A DNA stretch of 64,000 nt from an uncultured Bacilli bacterium (GTDB taxonomy: Bacteria; Bacillota_I; Bacilli_A; RF39; UBA660), in contig CANRKE010000001.1 in the NCBI GenBank assembly GCA_947631135.1, positions 1 to 64,000 of the forward strand, given 5' to 3'. The first letter of the stretch is position 1. Every line of letters starts with the position of its first letter. Shown here in pieces: positions 26,734-36,100 of the stretch. The notes under the pieces were generated by a model. The model saw only the letters and a list, made by a program, of their open reading frames with translations, made no database searches and had not been told where the DNA came from. The position numbers and the translations under genes were made by a program.

Positions 26734-28014
26734 TCATTCTCCTTTTTTTATACAGTGTAATGCATATATTGGTATATTTATAATATTTCCATTTTTACTA
26801 AAATTATCAAATGTAAAATTATAAGCTTTATTTATATTATTATCTTTTGTAAATTGTGTTATATTTTTTGCTTTCTTTCTTCTTTCTATATCTATTGGTA
26901 TTATTTCACCTTGCATATTTTGTATTACAAATGGAACGTTTGCTTTACCTTCACTTTCATAATAGTATACAGGATATCCGTTTTCATACAATGTTGATGC
27001 TATATAATTTTGTAGTAGTGCATTTAAATGTTTTTGCCATTTTTTATCTAATATATTTTCATAGTCTATGCCATATAAACTAGCAAGTATTCCACTATCA
27101 TTAATAAATAGTTTGAAACTTGTATCATCTGCAGCAGAAGATATACTTCTACTTATTTTTTTAACTTTTAAGCATTTTATATATATTTCATGTTTTTTCA
27201 TCCAATCAATAGGTCCTTTATATTCACTTTGTCTTGCACCCTTTTTAATAGTACCATATTGAAATTTTTTGTTTGATTTAAAAAGTTGTTTAGGTAAAGA
27301 TGTAAATGTTGATAATATTTTTTGTTGGTTACCATCATAATTTTTAAAAATATAGTTATTAATATTTTTAATTATTTCATGTTGTTCAAGCAGTACCTTA
27401 GACATATCATTAGTATCTAAATATGTTTTTACAACTTTTGGATATCCTCCTATTATTAGATATTTTGTAAAATATTCAAGAGCTAAATCATGATATCTAA
27501 ATTTTTTATCTTTTTTATAACTTTCTTGTATGAATTGCGCAAGTCCCGGTTGTTTATTAACTACTAGGAATTCTTCAAAATTCATTTTATACATTTTATG
27601 GAAAGTTATTTTACCTACATATGATGTATTATTAGTTGGTAAATTTATAGAATTACATATAGATATTACACTATAATTATTTTTTGAATCCTTAAATCTT
27701 AATAATACTGGTATTAATTTATCATAAGCTTCAGCATTATCAAATATTATTAATGTATCTAAATTATTTATATCTTTATTATATAATAGACATAACTTTT
27801 CAAATAGTCTATCTATATTCATTTCTTTATTTAATAAATTTATTACTAGTGGATTATATTCTAGGTTTATGTATATGTATTGTTCATATTTTTCTTTTCC
27901 AAATTTGATTGTTGAATAACTTTTACCAACCATTGTAGAACCAGATAATATTATTGGATTCTTATCTTTTTGTTTCTTCCATTCTGCAAAATATTTGTCG
28001 ATTTTTCGTTCCAT
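26734..28014 (-). CDS. AAA-type ATPase with DUF4143-like C-terminus
   Basis: 426 aa. The N-terminal P-loop ATPase has GSTMVGKS near residues 24-31 and LIIFDNAEAY as Walker B. The C-terminal domain resembles DUF4143, with the nuclease-like region read from NGYPVYYYES to IPIDIERRK. The family (AAA_14/DUF4143) is widespread in gut bacteria, and its role is unknown; defence and regulatory roles have been proposed. It is oddly cotranscribed with gpmI behind a strong promoter. Compare the second, more canonical member at 43221-44480. Confidence 0.75.
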   Translation of the reverse strand: MERKIDKYFAEWKKQKDKNPIILSGSTMVGKSYSTIKFGKEKYEQYIYINLEYNPLVINLLNKEMNIDRLFEKLCLLYNKDINNLDTLIIFDNAEAYDKLIPVLLRFKDSKNNYSVISICNSINLPTNNTSYVGKITFHKMYKMNFEEFLVVNKQPGLAQFIQESYKKDKKFRYHDLALEYFTKYLIIGGYPKVVKTYLDTNDMSKVLLEQHEIIKNINNYIFKNYDGNQQKILSTFTSLPKQLFKSNKKFQYGTIKKGARQSEYKGPIDWMKKHEIYIKCLKVKKISRSISSAADDTSFKLFINDSGILASLYGIDYENILDKKWQKHLNALLQNYIASTLYENGYPVYYYESEGKANVPFVIQNMQGEIIPIDIERRKKAKNITQFTKDNNINKAYNFTFDNFSKNGNIINIPIYALHCIKKGE

Positions 28015-28046
28015 AAAGTGTTACCTCCTAACAATTATCTACCTTT

Positions 28047-28075
28047 ATTATAGTTATTTTGCATTTTTAAGTCAA
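28047..28075 (-). promoter_or_regulatory. Promoter of the ATPase-gpmI operon
   Basis: TTGACT and a perfect TATAAT separated by 17 bp, 32 bp upstream of the ATPase start. Confidence 0.85.
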
Positions 28076-28163
28076 TAATTTTATATGAATTTTTTAACGT
28101 ATTAAAAAAATAAATAAGTTTTTGTTCTTATTTATTTTTAGATTATATTAATATTTATGTTTT

Positions 28164-28412
28164 TCATTTGTAATGCTTAGTTTTTCCTACTTCGTCTGTT
28201 GCTATCGCAATTGCATTATCTAAGAAATTATTTATACTATCTTTATATACCAATAAAACTTTCTTTGTTGTTTCTATTACTTCTGATGGATCTATTCCTA
28301 AAAATTCAGAAATAGATTCTGTTGAAAAATATTTATCATCTATATATCCTAATTTTAATGATATAATTACTGCTTCTTTAATTGATCTATCATAAATTTT
28401 AAAAAAATACAA
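28164..28412 (-). pseudogene. Sigma region 4-like fragment
   Basis: An 82-codon open stretch just downstream of the sigma factor gene and in another frame. It reads like a sigma region 4 helix-turn-helix: IKEAVIISLKLGYIDDKYFSTESISEFLGI, then SEVIETTKKVLLVYK. The only start is a TTG with no ribosome binding site, and the frame is closed just upstream. I read it as the detached end of a longer sigma protein or a decayed duplicate. Expression by frameshifting from the sigma gene is a less likely alternative. Confidence 0.5.
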
Positions 28413-28424
28413 TTTTCAAATTAA

Positions 28425-30203
28425 TTAAATTTTTAATGATTTCTTTTTTGCAAATTTATTTAATAATCTTTTCATTTTAGGAACTAATAACCCATAAAAT
28501 TTGTAAATTTGGTCCTTGGTTAGTTTAGTAGATATTGGATTATTTAAATCTTTTCCATATCGAATTGCGATCAAATCTTTTTCTTCTTCATTTAATGTTG
28601 TTAACATTTCATCTATTTCTTCTTTACTATAATCTTTAAAAAATTCATATATTGTCCTTGTTTTTTTCTTTTTCTTGTTTCCATTATTTTGCACTTGCAA
28701 ATATTTTTTTTGTTGTTTTTCTTTGATGTTTTGTTCTCTAAATCTTTCTATATTTTGTCTCATCTTTTCAGGATATTCCGTACATTCAATTAGTTGTTCT
28801 ATATATTTAGAATTTCTAATTCTATTTAATGTCCTTGCTTCTTGTTGTTGTATACTCTGTCTTGTTAGTTTGTATTTATTTGCAATTTCTTCATAAGTCA
28901 TTGGTCTTTTGTTATTATAACCAATTCTCAATAATAGTATCTCAATTTCTTTAGGCTTTAAGTGGCATTTTTCAAGTAAACTATATGTTTGTAAGTGTAA
29001 ATTATGAGTTATAACTATTTCTTCTGGATTTTTATTATCAGATTGGATAATGTCATTAATTTCCCTATTATTCTCGTTTCCAATTAATGTATCTATACTT
29101 ATAGTATCACTTTGAAGTTTATGTAATTTCGTTGCTTCTGATACTGATATACTCATTTCATTTGCTATTTCATTTATTGTGGGAGTTCTACCTAATTGAT
29201 CTTCTAATTTTGTTATTGTTTTTTTATATATGCCAAGTTTTTGATATATATAATCAGGTATTCTTATATTTCTTGCTTTATTAGCAATAGCTCTTGTCAT
29301 TGCTTGTCTTATCCAATGAATTGCATAAGTTGAAAATTTATAACCTTTATTTACATTGTATTTATCTACTGCTGTCATTAGTCCTATATTTCCTTCTTGT
29401 ATAAGATCCAAAAAGGATAATCCCCTATCTGTGTATTTTTTAGCAATACTAACAACTAATTTTAGATTGCTTTCGATAAATAAATTTTTTGCTTTTTTAT
29501 CGCCATTTGCTATTCTTGTAGCAAGATCTTTTTCTTGTTGAATAGATAATATTGGATATTTACCTATTTCATTTAAATATAATTTAATACTATCATTCAA
29601 TATTAACTCTTTTACTTTGCTATCGTCTAAATCTTCATTTTCTTTAATTTCAATATTGTTTAACATGCAATAAGCATCTATTGATAACACTAATATATTG
29701 TCATCAAATATCTTTTCTACTTTTCCTAAAATTATTTGGTTTCTATAATTTTTAAAGATTAACTCTATTGTTTTATTAAACGCATTATTTTTGTTTATTA
29801 AATCAATTAATAAATCTGGATCTATAATATAATTATAGGTTCCTAAAAATTCGTTAAACTTATTAATATTTTTAAAAGATTCTTTATAATTGTTAACATC
29901 TATAAAATTTTTATTAATATAATTGTTTAATACATCAAATGATGTTTCTGATTTACTCATTAATTTTTTAACTTTCTTTGATATCTGTAATTCTATTTTA
30001 TTTTTTATAAAATCTATATAATCTACATCCCCCTTATATACTAGTTTCGAATTACTTATTTCTTTCATTACTAATTCATAAAAATCATTATCATTTATTT
30101 CAATATAACTAAATGTAGAATATATATCATTAATAATTGGTAATAATATATTATATATTTTTTTAGAATCTAATTGCTTAATGTTATTATAATTAAGATT
30201 CAT
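28425..30203 (-). CDS. Sigma-70 family factor with extra N- and C-terminal domains
   Basis: 592 aa. Residues 1-200 are not recognised. Region 1.2 (DSIKLYLNEIGKYPILS, about 204-220), region 2 (LKLVVSIAKKYTDRGLSFLDLIQEG and the -10-binding HWIRQAMTRAIAN, about 245-310), region 3 (about 318-388) and region 4 (LKPKEIEILLLR to TRQSIQQQEARTLNRIR, about 414-463) follow RpoD closely. After a Lys-rich linker, residues 535-583 look like a second, degenerate region 4 (LNEEEKDLIAIRYG). It could be the housekeeping sigma or a paralogue. The start at 30203 has AGGAG upstream. Confidence 0.85.
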   Translation of the reverse strand: MNLNYNNIKQLDSKKIYNILLPIINDIYSTFSYIEINDNDFYELVMKEISNSKLVYKGDVDYIDFIKNKIELQISKKVKKLMSKSETSFDVLNNYINKNFIDVNNYKESFKNINKFNEFLGTYNYIIDPDLLIDLINKNNAFNKTIELIFKNYRNQIILGKVEKIFDDNILVLSIDAYCMLNNIEIKENEDLDDSKVKELILNDSIKLYLNEIGKYPILSIQQEKDLATRIANGDKKAKNLFIESNLKLVVSIAKKYTDRGLSFLDLIQEGNIGLMTAVDKYNVNKGYKFSTYAIHWIRQAMTRAIANKARNIRIPDYIYQKLGIYKKTITKLEDQLGRTPTINEIANEMSISVSEATKLHKLQSDTISIDTLIGNENNREINDIIQSDNKNPEEIVITHNLHLQTYSLLEKCHLKPKEIEILLLRIGYNNKRPMTYEEIANKYKLTRQSIQQQEARTLNRIRNSKYIEQLIECTEYPEKMRQNIERFREQNIKEKQQKKYLQVQNNGNKKKKKTRTIYEFFKDYSKEEIDEMLTTLNEEEKDLIAIRYGKDLNNPISTKLTKDQIYKFYGLLVPKMKRLLNKFAKKKSLKI

Positions 30204-30255
30204 ACACATACTCCTATTCTAAATTGAATATTAACTTTTATAATTTTTGATTTCT

Positions 30256-30284
30256 ATTCTATCATCTTTAATTTTCTAAGTCAA
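30256..30284 (-). promoter_or_regulatory. Promoter of the sigma factor gene
   Basis: TTGACT and TAGAAT separated by 17 bp, 53 bp upstream of the start. Confidence 0.75.
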
Positions 30285-30307
30285 TAATAGCAAAGTTTCT
30301 TTAATAT

Positions 30308-30847
30308 TTATTTACATTTTTTTATCAAATATAGTTCTTTATTTTGAGATGAAATTGAATCATGCAACATTTTATATTCATCTCTACTTGCACTATTTAC
30401 TGCATTTAATAACATTTTATAAAATTCTAAAGTTGTTTTATATTTTTTACTTCTTATATCTATACATGTTCCTATATATTTATCTTGATTGAATGTATGT
30501 AAGTTAACTAAACTACTTGATATATCACGAGCTATTATTACATCAAAATCATTTATTGATGGAGTGTTTTCTTTTTTATTAATCAAATATTCAGGTATAT
30601 AAATATTATTACTATTTAAATACCCATAAGAACCAATAATTCCATATTTAGATAGTTCATTATTATTAACTTTTTCTGATAATAAAAATTGATTATATTT
30701 CTTTAAGTATAATGACATAGATGTTTGAACACCTTGTACTAATTCTAATATTTTATTATAATTTTCTGGTTTAAATCCATATAATTTTATATATTCTAAA
30801 AAAATCATAGTATTATATTCTTCGTTATTTAAATCTTTATTATTCAT
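30308..30847 (-). CDS. Hypothetical protein
   Basis: A 179-aa soluble protein that I do not recognise. It is Asn/Tyr/Lys-rich, with no membrane segment or clear motif. The middle (NDFDVIIARDISSSLVNLH) and the C-terminus are the best-ordered parts. The ATG at 30847 has AGGAGG 10 nt upstream. It lies between rpmE and the sigma gene, separated from rpmE by a hairpin. Confidence 0.6.
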   Translation of the reverse strand: MNNKDLNNEEYNTMIFLEYIKLYGFKPENYNKILELVQGVQTSMSLYLKKYNQFLLSEKVNNNELSKYGIIGSYGYLNSNNIYIPEYLINKKENTPSINDFDVIIARDISSSLVNLHTFNQDKYIGTCIDIRSKKYKTTLEFYKMLLNAVNSASRDEYKMLHDSISSQNKELYLIKKCK

Positions 30848-30880
30848 AAAATCAAAACCTCCTAATTTATAGCATTTAAA

Positions 30881-30898
30881 AAGTAGCAAGGGCTACTT
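30881..30898 (-). terminator. Hairpin after rpmE
   Basis: AAGTAGC/GCTACTT stem at the rpmE stop, followed by TTTTT on the minus strand. It may attenuate read-through into the next gene. Confidence 0.6.
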
Positions 30899-31110
30899 TA
30901 TTTTTCTTCTGTTTTAAATCCATATTTTTTATTAAATTTTTCAATACGTCCAGCTTTAGTACCTCTGTTTTGTTTTCCTGTATAGAATGGATGACAATTA
31001 GAACATACTTCAATTACCATATTATCTGTTGTAGATTTTACATTAAAAGTTGATCCACAAGCACAAGTAACTGTACAATCTTTGTATTCTGGATGAATCC
31101 CTTTTTTCAT
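30898..31110 (-). CDS. rpmE: 50S ribosomal protein L31, zinc form
   Basis: 70 aa. It begins MKKGIHPEYKDCTVTCACG and retains Cys residues in CACG and CSNC, so it is the zinc-binding form rather than the zinc-free RpmE2. It has HPFYTGKQ. The ATG at 31110 follows GGAGAG; the apparent N-terminal extension to 31203 is the leader. Confidence 0.95.
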   Translation of the reverse strand: MKKGIHPEYKDCTVTCACGSTFNVKSTTDNMVIEVCSNCHPFYTGKQNRGTKAGRIEKFNKKYGFKTEEK

Positions 31111-31131
31111 ATTAATATCTCTCCTTCCGCC

Positions 31132-31150
31132 ATGACTAATTTTTAGCCAT
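31132..31150 (-). promoter_or_regulatory. L31 leader hairpin
   Basis: ATGGCTAA/TTAGTCAT stem in the rpmE 5' leader, between the promoter and the ribosome binding site. Firmicutes L31 leaders are known autoregulatory elements; identity here is inferred from position. Confidence 0.4.
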
Positions 31151-31170
31151 AGAAATTCCATTGCGTTACT

Positions 31171-31199
31171 ATTGTAACAATAAATAATGATTTTGACAA
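31171..31199 (-). promoter_or_regulatory. rpmE promoter
   Basis: TTGTCA and TACAAT separated by 17 bp; predicted start about 50 nt before the rpmE ATG. Confidence 0.75.
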
Positions 31200-31231
31200 G
31201 CAAATATTTGATTTTTTTCTTATTTTTTGCA

Positions 31232-31966
31232 TTATTTTATCTTATCAATGATTAAATTCGCTATTTGTTTATAACCTTCTGTTGATGGATGTATATCTTT
31301 ATAATTAGGAAGAAATCCAGGATTTTCTATAAATACTTCATATATATTAACGTATTCAGCATCATATTTAAGTGCTAATTTTTCCATATAATCATTAATA
31401 TATACAAATGATTGTGATAAATCTCTTACATTTTCACTAGATCTATTTATATATGGATTATAATATCCAATTAATATTAGTTTACCTTTAAAATATTTAG
31501 TTAATTCATCTAATAACTCATCATAGTCTTTAATAACTTCATCAATATATTTATTTATTTCATCTGTGTCAGTATCTAATATATTATTATCTGTTTTATA
31601 AAATATATCATTACTTCCTATTGATAGTGTAACTAAATTACTTCTTCTTAATATAGTTTTAATTCCCTCATGATTTTTACCTATCTTTATTTTTTTATTT
31701 AGTGTTATATCATTAAGTACATCAGTTATTCTGTAACCTTCTTGTGCAAAATCTTTTGTATAAAATTTTAATTTATTATTATCTTCTAAATAATCTTTAA
31801 CATAATCAGAATATCCATATCCAATACTTTTATATGGTGTTTTACCAAGAGCTAATGAATCTCCTAATGAAATATATATTAATTTATTACTTTTAAATAG
31901 ACAATACATTATAAATATAATAATACATAAAAAGAAAAAGAATATTATTTTTTTTAGTTTTTTCAT
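31232..31966 (-). CDS. SGNH/GDSL-family hydrolase, membrane anchored
   Basis: 244 aa with one N-terminal signal-anchor helix (about residues 7-25). The SGNH catalytic blocks are all present: block I SLGDSLALG with the Ser, Gly in EGYRITDV, Asn in SIGSNDIF, and the C-terminal DIHPSTEGY with Asp and His. It is probably an extracytoplasmic lipase/esterase like YpmR; the substrate is unknown. Confidence 0.85.
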   Translation of the reverse strand: MKKLKKIIFFFFLCIIIFIMYCLFKSNKLIYISLGDSLALGKTPYKSIGYGYSDYVKDYLEDNNKLKFYTKDFAQEGYRITDVLNDITLNKKIKIGKNHEGIKTILRRSNLVTLSIGSNDIFYKTDNNILDTDTDEINKYIDEVIKDYDELLDELTKYFKGKLILIGYYNPYINRSSENVRDLSQSFVYINDYMEKLALKYDAEYVNIYEVFIENPGFLPNYKDIHPSTEGYKQIANLIIDKIK

Positions 31967-32011
31967 AAATTATCACTCCAATAAAAAAAGTAAAGAATAA
32001 ACTTTACTTAA

Positions 32012-33265
32012 TTATATTTCTTCTAAACTTATTTTAGCACCTACATTACTTAATTTATCTATAATTTTTTCATATCCTCTCAATATGTGTTCTACGTTTT
32101 CAATTGTTGTTGTTCCTTTAGCAATTAATCCTGCTAATATAAGACATGCACCTGCTCTTAAATCTGTTGCAACAACCTTTTTACCAATTAATGGAGTAGG
32201 TCCTTTTATTAAAGCAACTTTATCATTAACTGTAATATTAGCTCCCATTTTGTTTAAATACTCAACATTCATAAATCTATTTTCCCAAACTGTTTCTTCA
32301 ACTGAACTAGTACCTTTACATTGTGTTAAAAGTGTAGTTAATGGTTGTTGTAAGTCAGTAGGAAATCCTGGATAAACTAAAGTTTTTATATTTGCACTTT
32401 TTAATTTATCACATTTACTTACTATTACATAATCACTACCTATTTCTATTGGTACACCTATTTCTGATAATTTAGATGTTAATGATTCAACATGATCGGG
32501 TATAATATTATTTATTTTTAATTTATCACCCATTAAAGCTCCAGCTATTATATATGTACCAGCTTCTATTCTGTCAGGTATAACTTCATGGAATGAACTT
32601 TTTAATTTTTTTACACCTTCAATTTTTATTTCACTAGTACCAGCACCTGTTATTTTCGCACCCATTGTATTTAGGAAAGTTGCTACATTAACTATCTCTG
32701 GTTCTTTAGCTGCGTTTTCTATAATTGTTGTACCATTTGCAAGTGTTCCTGCTAACATTATATTTATTGTTGCTCCTACACTTGCTATATCTAAATAAAT
32801 ATTTGTTCCTTTTAATTCATCTGCTTCTACAATATATTTGTTTCCATCAACTGATACTTTTGCTCCTAATCTTTCAAATCCTTTTAAATGTAGATTAATA
32901 GGTCTTTCTCCTATTTTGCACCCACCAGGAAAATACATTTCTACTTTTTTATATTTAGAAAGTAAAGCTCCCATAAAATAGTAAGATGCTCTTAATTTCT
33001 TTGATATTTCCTCAGGTATTTCTTTATTTTCTATTCCTGTAGAATCAATAGTCATCGTATCTTCACTAAGATTAACTTTTGCACCTAAATACTCTAAAAT
33101 TTCTATTAAAGAAGTTCTATCTGATATTTGTGGTACATTAAAGATTGTAGCAGTTCCACTACATAATATAGCCGCAGGTATTAATGCAACCGCACTATTT
33201 TTAGCTCCCCCTATGTTAATTGTTCCAGAAAGTGTATGGCCTCCCTCAACTATTATTTTTTTCAA
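32012..33265 (-). CDS. murA: UDP-N-acetylglucosamine 1-carboxyvinyltransferase
   Basis: First committed step of peptidoglycan synthesis, adding enolpyruvate to UDP-GlcNAc. The 417 aa begin KKIIVEGGHTLSGTINIGGAKNS and include the active-site loop Cys in GGCKIGERPINLH and the C-terminal DLRAGACLILAG. I favour the TTG at 33265, with GGAG upstream; the frame is open 15 nt further. Firmicutes often carry two MurA copies and this could be either. Confidence 0.94.
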   Translation of the reverse strand: MKKIIVEGGHTLSGTINIGGAKNSAVALIPAAILCSGTATIFNVPQISDRTSLIEILEYLGAKVNLSEDTMTIDSTGIENKEIPEEISKKLRASYYFMGALLSKYKKVEMYFPGGCKIGERPINLHLKGFERLGAKVSVDGNKYIVEADELKGTNIYLDIASVGATINIMLAGTLANGTTIIENAAKEPEIVNVATFLNTMGAKITGAGTSEIKIEGVKKLKSSFHEVIPDRIEAGTYIIAGALMGDKLKINNIIPDHVESLTSKLSEIGVPIEIGSDYVIVSKCDKLKSANIKTLVYPGFPTDLQQPLTTLLTQCKGTSSVEETVWENRFMNVEYLNKMGANITVNDKVALIKGPTPLIGKKVVATDLRAGACLILAGLIAKGTTTIENVEHILRGYEKIIDKLSNVGAKISLEEI

Positions 33266-33507
33266 TTTTATCAACTCCAATTAAATTATAACATATAAAG
33301 TTCTAATTCTATTATATTTATATTATATTTTTGTCTTTTTGACATTAAATAATTAATAATTTATATATTATTATAAAATTGAAATTTTTTCAATAACTTT
33401 TAATTATTATTTTCATAATTATTATGCGTTTTATGAAGAATTGTGATTATCTATAAAATGATAAAATTTGAATTGAAATATTTTGATAGTAATATATTTA
33501 TTAAACA

Positions 33508-34284
33508 TCATCTGAATGTTATTATTCCTTGATCTAGTAATATATACGAAATAAATGAAAGAAGTGTATAGTTATTATTTTCTTTATAAATTTTTTCTTC
33601 TTTTTCAAATACATCTATATTTATATTTTTTATATCATCTATATTAAAATTATCAATTCCTAAATTTTTTAATTGCTTAATCATTTCTAATGTAGCTCTT
33701 TGAATTTTATATTTATCTATTAAATTAATATTATAATTATTGGATTTGACATAATTTTTTATATTTTCATTAACAATTTTTTTATCTTTTTCAAAACATG
33801 ATATAGTATAAGCTTCAGTACATGGGTAGCTCAATAATAATCCATTTTCAAATTCATCATTACAATATGAATTATTTAATTTTTTTAATAATTTTCTTAC
33901 TATATTTACTTTATTTGATTTATTATCTCTATCACAAATATAATACACAGGAATATTTTTGATATCTAATGAATATTTTTCATAAAGCATTTTATATAAT
34001 TCATTTCTATATTTATCATCATCTATAATTGAACCAATGTTTGAATTTTTAGTATTTATTATTATAACCCTCTGATTATTATTATCTTTTATAACAAATT
34101 CATTATATTCTTTAAATTCATTTTGATTTCTACTTTTAGTAACTAATTTATAATGTAGTAATTTTCTAAATATTTGATTGAATAAAGAAAATTCATAACT
34201 AGCCCCCTCAACAACTAAAACAATTGTATTAATTTTCTTCTTTATGTTAATCTTTAAAGATTTTATTGTATCTTGGAATTCCAT
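33508..34284 (-). CDS. Toprim/RloB-like partner of the AAA ATPase
   Basis: 258 aa. VLVVEGASYEFSLF near the N-terminus gives the Toprim-type Glu. YYICDRDNKS near the middle gives the Asp-x-Asp, and LLLSYPCTEAYTIS resembles the SNPCFE block of RloB proteins. This supports a nuclease-like role as partner of the adjacent ATPase, as in AbiL/RloAB or PARIS-type defence pairs. The assignment is by motif only. Its start overlaps the ATPase end by about 38 nt, so translation is coupled. A 223-bp AT-rich gap without a gene follows. Confidence 0.6.
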   Translation of the reverse strand: MEFQDTIKSLKINIKKKINTIVLVVEGASYEFSLFNQIFRKLLHYKLVTKSRNQNEFKEYNEFVIKDNNNQRVIIINTKNSNIGSIIDDDKYRNELYKMLYEKYSLDIKNIPVYYICDRDNKSNKVNIVRKLLKKLNNSYCNDEFENGLLLSYPCTEAYTISCFEKDKKIVNENIKNYVKSNNYNINLIDKYKIQRATLEMIKQLKNLGIDNFNIDDIKNINIDVFEKEEKIYKENNNYTLLSFISYILLDQGIITFR

Positions 34285-35398
34285 CAAATACTCCATTTAA
34301 ATACATTTTTTGAGTATTTTGTGCTTCTCTAGGCATTTCATCTGAAAATCTTTTTAGTGTACTACCTTTTTTTCCTTTAAAAGATACAGAGTATACTTGA
34401 TCAGGTCTAATTATTGTATTATTTAATATGTTAGTTGAATGAGATGTAAAAAATATTTGAGAATTATTTGAATAATGATTAAAATATTTAATAAGACACT
34501 CTTCTAGTTCGTTATGAAAACCACTACTAAACTCATCTAGAATAATCATACAATCTTTTTTTATTGCATGAAGAAATATAGGTAAAAGATTAATTAGGGT
34601 ATTATTTCCAATGGATTCAAAAACTTCTGGTATATAAATATCAGTACCTTCCTTTAAGAAAGAAATAAATTTATTATCCTTTGATTGAGCATTAAAAGAT
34701 TCATTTTTATTTGGTGTTTTTGAATCATATGCAATCTTTTGTTTATAATTTATTTTATCAAAAAAATTATTTATTTCGTCAGTACCTATTTCTTCTAAAT
34801 ATTCGTGTGCTAAAAGTTTATTATTATTGTAATTAAAAATTTGTCTTGTATAGCAATTTATGTATATAGAATTTTTTAAAAATTCAAACCATTTAAGTAA
34901 TAATTTATCATCATAAAAATGTGTATCAAAATATATTCTTCTTAAGAACAACAATTTATCCGATAAATTATCAAAATTCTTTTTTTCATCATAATTAAAC
35001 TCTGCACTATTTCCAACTCTATTAATTATTGTTTTATTATTAAATGTTAATTTTTCTTTTGTAATTTTATTAATTGTAAATTCTATTTCATAATCTATAT
35101 TTGCATCATCAACAATGAAAAAATATTTTAAACTATAATTTTCTTTTTTTGTATAAAAACTTTTATTATACATAAAATTTATCTCATTATTACTAAATAA
35201 TAGATCTAAAAGAAAAGTAATTGCTTTTAAAATTTGAGTTTTCCCTGATGCATTTTCTCCTACAAAAAGAGCTCCTTTTAAAATTCTATTTGCACCTACA
35301 TTTTCTTTTTCTAGAAATTTATAATTTGTTGCTGAAAAATCAATTTCTGTTTCATTAATGAAAGTTGTAAAATTATTTAAAATTATTTTTTCTAACAT
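34247..35398 (-). CDS. AAA ATPase of AbiL/RloA type
   Basis: 383 aa, OLD/SMC-like ABC-fold ATPase. It begins MLEKIILNNFTTF, with Walker A GENASGKT near residues 48-55, Walker B MIILDEFSSGFH, and the switch His in FFTSHSTNIL. This is the AAA_15/AAA_21 layout found in abortive-infection ATPases. With the Toprim-like gene it forms a two-gene defence-type operon inserted between murA and mntP. Confidence 0.75.
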   Translation of the reverse strand: MLEKIILNNFTTFINETEIDFSATNYKFLEKENVGANRILKGALFVGENASGKTQILKAITFLLDLLFSNNEINFMYNKSFYTKKENYSLKYFFIVDDANIDYEIEFTINKITKEKLTFNNKTIINRVGNSAEFNYDEKKNFDNLSDKLLFLRRIYFDTHFYDDKLLLKWFEFLKNSIYINCYTRQIFNYNNNKLLAHEYLEEIGTDEINNFFDKINYKQKIAYDSKTPNKNESFNAQSKDNKFISFLKEGTDIYIPEVFESIGNNTLINLLPIFLHAIKKDCMIILDEFSSGFHNELEECLIKYFNHYSNNSQIFFTSHSTNILNNTIIRPDQVYSVSFKGKKGSTLKRFSDEMPREAQNTQKMYLNGVFDGIPRYNKIFKD

Positions 35399-35423
35399 TT
35401 TATCTCCTCCTTAATAACATTAT

Positions 35424-35491
35424 AACACATTAATGTAAAAAAATTACATTTATAATTAAAAAAATGTAATTTTTTTACACCAACATGTGTT
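35424..35491. repeat. Long perfect inverted repeat upstream of the defence pair
   Basis: A perfect 17-bp inverted repeat (35435-35451 with 35462-35478) has a 10-nt loop. It is flanked by a second pair of arms, AACACAT and ATGTGTT. It lies just upstream of a TATAAT box (35420-35425, minus strand) for the ATPase gene and covers the expected -35 position. Could be an operator, a terminator for mntP, or both. Confidence 0.7.
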
Positions 35492-35517
35492 ATGCGATTT
35501 AATAATAGTAATTATTT

Positions 35518-36054
35518 TTATTTTATAAAAAAGTATATACCTAATAAAATTAATACAATTCCTCCAATTATTCCTGCTGTTCTTCCATATTTATCTGATA
35601 ATTTATTGCCTAACTTAACTCCCATATAGGTGAACAAAAAACTACATACGCTAAATGATGAGAGAGCAAATAAAATATTATCTGTCATTAAATTTAATCC
35701 TAATCCTGTAGAAAATGAATCTAAACTAACAGAAAAAGCAAATAGTAACATACCACCAAAACTTAATAAAAATCTTTTTTCTTCATTTTTTATTGAACTT
35801 ATAATCATATCAATACCAATTATAGATAATATCATAAGTAGTATATATTTACTATCTACTATTATATGTTCTATTATTACATTTCCTATATTAAGACCTA
35901 TAAATGGCATTATAAAATGAAATATACCAACAATAATTGATAATGTATAAACTTGTTTTTTTGTAACATTCATAGTACCAAAACATAGTGATAATGAAAA
36001 AGTATCCATCGATAAAGAAACAGCTAATAATAAAATTGTTAGTAACTCTTGCAT
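35518..36054 (-). CDS. mntP: Manganese efflux pump MntP
   Basis: 178-aa membrane protein with six helices. It carries the two acidic helix motifs SLSMDTFSLSL and SVSLDSFSTGLG that bind the metal. The ATG at 36054 follows GGAGGCACTTAT. Next to spoIIR as in Bacillus (ywlD). No yybP-ykoY manganese riboswitch is visible in the 46-nt gap. Confidence 0.92.
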   Translation of the reverse strand: MQELLTILLLAVSLSMDTFSLSLCFGTMNVTKKQVYTLSIIVGIFHFIMPFIGLNIGNVIIEHIIVDSKYILLMILSIIGIDMIISSIKNEEKRFLLSFGGMLLFAFSVSLDSFSTGLGLNLMTDNILFALSSFSVCSFLFTYMGVKLGNKLSDKYGRTAGIIGGIVLILLGIYFFIK

Positions 36055-36100
36055 ATAAGTGCCTCCTAACAAATTTTATTATTAAATTCTAAAATTTATA

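Noticed and set aside
36055..36100. yybP-ykoY manganese riboswitch before mntP
   Set aside because: The gap is only 46 nt, too short for this riboswitch class.
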